DNA of 42,459 bases. Origin: Streptomyces sp. ATexAB-D23. GTDB taxonomy: Bacteria; Actinomycetota; Actinomycetes; Streptomycetales; Streptomycetaceae. Both the position numbers and the translations under genes were made by a program. The stretch's first letter is position 1, and every line of letters begins with the position of its first letter. The stretch lies in NCBI RefSeq assembly GCF_000373645.1, contig NZ_KB892001.1, positions 1,154-43,612 on the forward strand, read 5' to 3'. The notes under the pieces are model-generated. The model searched no databases and had not been told where the DNA came from. It saw only the letters and a program-made list of their open reading frames with translations. Below, piece by piece: positions 39,949-42,459 of this stretch.

Positions 39949-42294
39949 TCAGGGAGCCCAGGGAGCCTCCACCGCCCATGTCGTGTCCTCGGTGAAGGTG
40001 GCCGGGTTGTCCCAGGCGTGCCCGCCGCCGGGGGTGGCCAGCCATACTTCCGACTCGATGTGCCGCAGATAGCTGCCCGGCAGATTCGCGCTGGTCAGCC
40101 GCACACCTCCGGTACCGGCGACCGCGCACCAGGTGGCGTCGGCCCGGTAGAGCGCGGATCCGTCGTTCGCCTCGCGGCGGACCCGGAAGTCCCGGTGGCG
40201 CAGGTATTCGCCCGGGTAGTTGCGCGACTCGAACGAGTAGCAGTTGCCGTTCGCCAGACCGGGGACGATCTTCCACGTGGCGTCGTTCTTGAGCAGCGCG
40301 CCGCTGTCGTCGCCGACGACCTCGGTGAAGGCCAGCGAGTCCTGGTGGCGCAGATACTTGTCGGTGTAGCCGGGGGTGGTGACCCGCAGCGACTTGTACT
40401 GCCCGGTGGGCAGGGCCACCGGAGGGGCCGGGTTCCTGGAGGCGTCGATGAGGGCCCGGTTCGCGGCCCGCACCCGGGCCGCGTCCACCTTGACGACCTG
40501 GCGGTCGTAGGTGAGCAGCCCGTTCGCCTCGTTCTCCACGTCGGTGATCTCCGTGTAGACGGAGGCGGACAGGCCCGCCGGGAGCTGGCCGACGCGGATC
40601 GCGTCGATCAGCCCCACGAACCGGTCGTTGAGCGCGGGGACGCTCGGCTGGTCCTCGTAGCTGAAGCCTCCGCCGGGGAACCACTCGTGGCCGGGGACCT
40701 TGTAGCCCAGACCGCCGAATTCGCCGAGGACGGCCGCCCGGGTGGCGGTCGGAGCGGTGTTGCCGGGGCCGACATAGATGTGGTTGTCGATCACGTCGCC
40801 GTTGCCGCCGTCGACCGAGCCGCAGCAGTTGACCCCGCTCATGTTGTCGACGAGCCGGGTCGGGTCGTACGCCTTCACCTCGTCGGCGATCCTCGCCTGG
40901 TCGTACTGCCCCCAGCCCTCGTTCTGGTCGACCCACATCACCAGGGAGGGCGAGCTGCGGTGCTGGTCGATGACCGCGTGGAACTCGCTCTCCCACTGGG
41001 TGCGGGCCGCTCCGTCGGGGCTCTTTCCGGTGTCCATGGCCGGCATGTCCTGCCAGACCAGCAGCCCCAGCTTGTCCGCCCAGTAGAACCAGCGCTGCGG
41101 TTCGACCTTGATGTGCTTGCGGACCATGTTGAAGCCGAGGTCCTTGTGCGCCTGGAGGTCCGACTTGAGGGCATCGTCGGTCGGGGCGGTGTAGATGCCG
41201 TCCGGCCAGTAGCCCTGGTCCAGGGTGCCCGTCTGGAAGACGAACTCCCCGTTGAGCACCGGGCGCATCACGTTGTCGACCTTCGCGACGGCGATCGAGC
41301 GCATACCCGTGTAGCTGCCGACGGAGTCGGTCACGGCGGTCCCGTCGAGCAGGTCCGCCTTCACGTCGTACAGGAACGGGTCGTCCGGACTCCACAGACG
41401 CGGGTCCGGCACCGGTACGGCGAGGGCGGAGCCGGCCGGTCCGGTGGCCGTGCCGACCACGGTGCCGCCGCTGGAGACGGTCACCCTGGCCGTACGCCCG
41501 GCGGCCGACGCGGCCCGCACCGTCACCCGCAGAGTGCTGTCGTCCAGGTCCGGGGTCATGTCCAGGCGGGTGATGTGGGCCTGGGCGACCGGTTCCAGCC
41601 AGACCGTCTGCCAGATGCCGGAGGCCGCGGTGTAGAAGATCCCGCCCCCGTCGTGCGGCTGCACATCGTTGACGCGCTGCTTGCCGACGGCCTGCCCGCC
41701 GGTCTGCGTCGGGTCGTAGACGGAGACCACGACCGTGTTCGTGCCGCCGTTCAGCTGCGGGGTGATGTCGTACGCGAACGAGTCGTACCCGCCCTTGTGC
41801 GCGCCCACCTGGGTGCCGTTGACCCAGACCGTGGTCTGCCAGTCGGAGGCGCCGAAGTTCAGCTCGACCCGGCGTCCGTCCCAGTCGGAGGGGACGGTGA
41901 AGGCGCGCTTGTACCAGAGCTTGTCGTTCTCGGTGATCCTGCGCTGGATGCCCGAGAGCGCGGACTCGGCGACGAACGGCACCCGGATCTGATCGGGGAA
42001 CGAGTCCGGCTGCCCGGCGTCCCGCCCGGTCACCGCGAAGTCCCAGATGCCGTTGAGGTTGGACCAGTCGGGCCGGGTCAGCTGCGGGCGCGGGTACTCG
42101 GGCAGCGGCTTGTCGACCGGCACCTGGCCGGTCCAGGGCGTCGTCATCGGCGGGGTCCTGGGCGACCAGGACGCGGCACCGGCCGGCGCCGCACCGACCC
42201 CGACCAGCGCGGAGGACACCAGCGCCAGCAGCCCGGTCGTCGCGATCGTCCGTCTCCACCACGGCCTTCGGCCGGGCTCAGGTAAACGGCTCAC
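39949..42294 (-). CDS. Secreted GH2 glycoside hydrolase with C-terminal AbfB (CBM42) domain; TTA codon at position 4
   Basis: A 781-residue protein from GTG 42294, with AAGGAG at correct spacing. The upstream in-frame ATG 42360 is unlikely because it lies next to the preceding gene's stop. Signal peptide about 12-42 (RRTIATTGLLALVSSALVGV, then AAPAGA). GH2 domains: jelly roll about 60-235 (LNFGASDWQTTVWVNGTQVG), Ig-like about 240-340, TIM barrel about 345-620 with acid/base Glu459 in DQNEGWGQYD and nucleophile Glu525 in LGEFGG. AbfB beta-trefoil about 640-780 (LRHQDSLAFTEV, YLRHRDFRVRREA, YLRHIESEVW) binds arabinofuranose side chains, so an arabinose-decorated polymer is the likely target. 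Codon 4 is TTA (42285-42283), making expression likely bldA-dependent. It follows a ricin-domain gene on the same strand. Confidence 0.9.
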   Translation of the reverse strand: MSRLPEPGRRPWWRRTIATTGLLALVSSALVGVGAAPAGAASWSPRTPPMTTPWTGQVPVDKPLPEYPRPQLTRPDWSNLNGIWDFAVTGRDAGQPDSFPDQIRVPFVAESALSGIQRRITENDKLWYKRAFTVPSDWDGRRVELNFGASDWQTTVWVNGTQVGAHKGGYDSFAYDITPQLNGGTNTVVVSVYDPTQTGGQAVGKQRVNDVQPHDGGGIFYTAASGIWQTVWLEPVAQAHITRLDMTPDLDDSTLRVTVRAASAAGRTARVTVSSGGTVVGTATGPAGSALAVPVPDPRLWSPDDPFLYDVKADLLDGTAVTDSVGSYTGMRSIAVAKVDNVMRPVLNGEFVFQTGTLDQGYWPDGIYTAPTDDALKSDLQAHKDLGFNMVRKHIKVEPQRWFYWADKLGLLVWQDMPAMDTGKSPDGAARTQWESEFHAVIDQHRSSPSLVMWVDQNEGWGQYDQARIADEVKAYDPTRLVDNMSGVNCCGSVDGGNGDVIDNHIYVGPGNTAPTATRAAVLGEFGGLGYKVPGHEWFPGGGFSYEDQPSVPALNDRFVGLIDAIRVGQLPAGLSASVYTEITDVENEANGLLTYDRQVVKVDAARVRAANRALIDASRNPAPPVALPTGQYKSLRVTTPGYTDKYLRHQDSLAFTEVVGDDSGALLKNDATWKIVPGLANGNCYSFESRNYPGEYLRHRDFRVRREANDGSALYRADATWCAVAGTGGVRLTSANLPGSYLRHIESEVWLATPGGGHAWDNPATFTEDTTWAVEAPWAP

Positions 42295-42366
42295 AGGTTC
42301 GTCTCCTTGATTCGGTTGGGCCCCCGGAGACGGGGGCGGTATGGGGGGTGCGTGGGGCACCGGGAA

Positions 42367-42459
42367 TCAGACGAGCTGCCAGAGGTGGTCGTCGGTGCCG
42401 TTGTCGGCGAACTGCACGACGTGGGCGCTGTCGGCGGTGGACATCCCGTCCACGCCGAG
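42367..42459 (-). CDS. C-terminal end of a ricin B-lectin-domain protein, 5' part outside window
   Basis: The last 30 codons of a leftward gene are visible, ending at TGA (complement of 42367-42369). The translation GMSTADSAHVVQFADNGTDD followed by HLWQL is the final QxW-type repeat of a ricin-type beta-trefoil (RICIN, CBM13), a common C-terminal module of secreted streptomycete glycoside hydrolases. The catalytic domain lies outside the window. It is 72 bp upstream of the GH2-AbfB start on the same strand and probably shares its transcript. Confidence 0.75.
   Translation of the reverse strand, partial: LGVDGMSTADSAHVVQFADNGTDDHLWQLV

Noticed and set aside
38888..42262. Upstream extension of the LacI frame as one giant protein
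   Set aside because: The extension is low-complexity, covers the GH2-AbfB gene in a shadow frame and crosses a divergent promoter.
1..42459. CRISPR arrays, tRNA/rRNA genes, insertion sequences, attachment sites
   Set aside because: No regularly spaced repeats, cloverleaf sequences, transposase or integrase genes were seen while reading both strands.

Overview
The window is high-GC actinobacterial chromosome, almost certainly Streptomyces. Evidence: strong third-position GC, many GTG and TTG starts, secreted proteins with Sec or Tat signals, sugar ABC transporters without their own ATPase, DasR-type operators, LacI regulators next to glycoside hydrolases, and a rare TTA leucine codon. No tRNA, rRNA, CRISPR array, insertion sequence or prophage gene was seen.

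Layout. 1-968: 3'-truncated secreted discoidin-domain protein with a LacI-like operator upstream. 1433-2863: XRE-family regulator. 2929-6426: very large secreted protein with both an M4 metalloprotease and an M28 aminopeptidase domain. 6845-8762: two aldo/keto reductases. 8773-10692: membrane Ser/Thr kinase and Lrp/AsnC regulator. 10829-13024: chitin-type AA10 LPMO with twin DasR boxes, then a secreted M64 peptidase. 13447-17822: XRE/TPR regulator, FUSC membrane protein, lactonase-like propeller. 17901-20744: degenerate chelatase-like protein, BadF/NagK-type sugar kinase and uracil-DNA glycosylase. 20755-21843: Asp-box propeller.

The most coherent unit is a xylan-utilisation locus at 21946-32188. 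It holds a LacI regulator (BxlR-like), a divergent binding protein, two permeases and a GH3 beta-xylosidase (bxlEFGA-like), then a GH115 alpha-glucuronidase. Between GH3 and GH115 lies a perfect LacI-type palindrome fused to what looks like the last ~30 codons of a GH10 xylanase, suggesting an internal deletion. Inferred flow: extracellular debranching by GH115, xylooligosaccharide import, intracellular hydrolysis by GH3, repression by the LacI protein.

After two small genes (one DUF1876) and an OYE-family flavin reductase with a strong operator, a second polysaccharide region runs from 34490 to the end. It contains a secreted PA14-GH2-LamG protein, a LacI regulator divergent from a phytanoyl-CoA-dioxygenase-like gene across a perfect 14-bp palindrome, a GH2-AbfB protein with a TTA codon near its start, and the C-terminal end of a ricin-lectin-domain protein. 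The window is a saprophyte's plant/fungal polymer region. I did not find a clearly new defence or mobile system; the most notable points are the M4-M28 fusion, the xylanase remnant and the regulatory palindromes.
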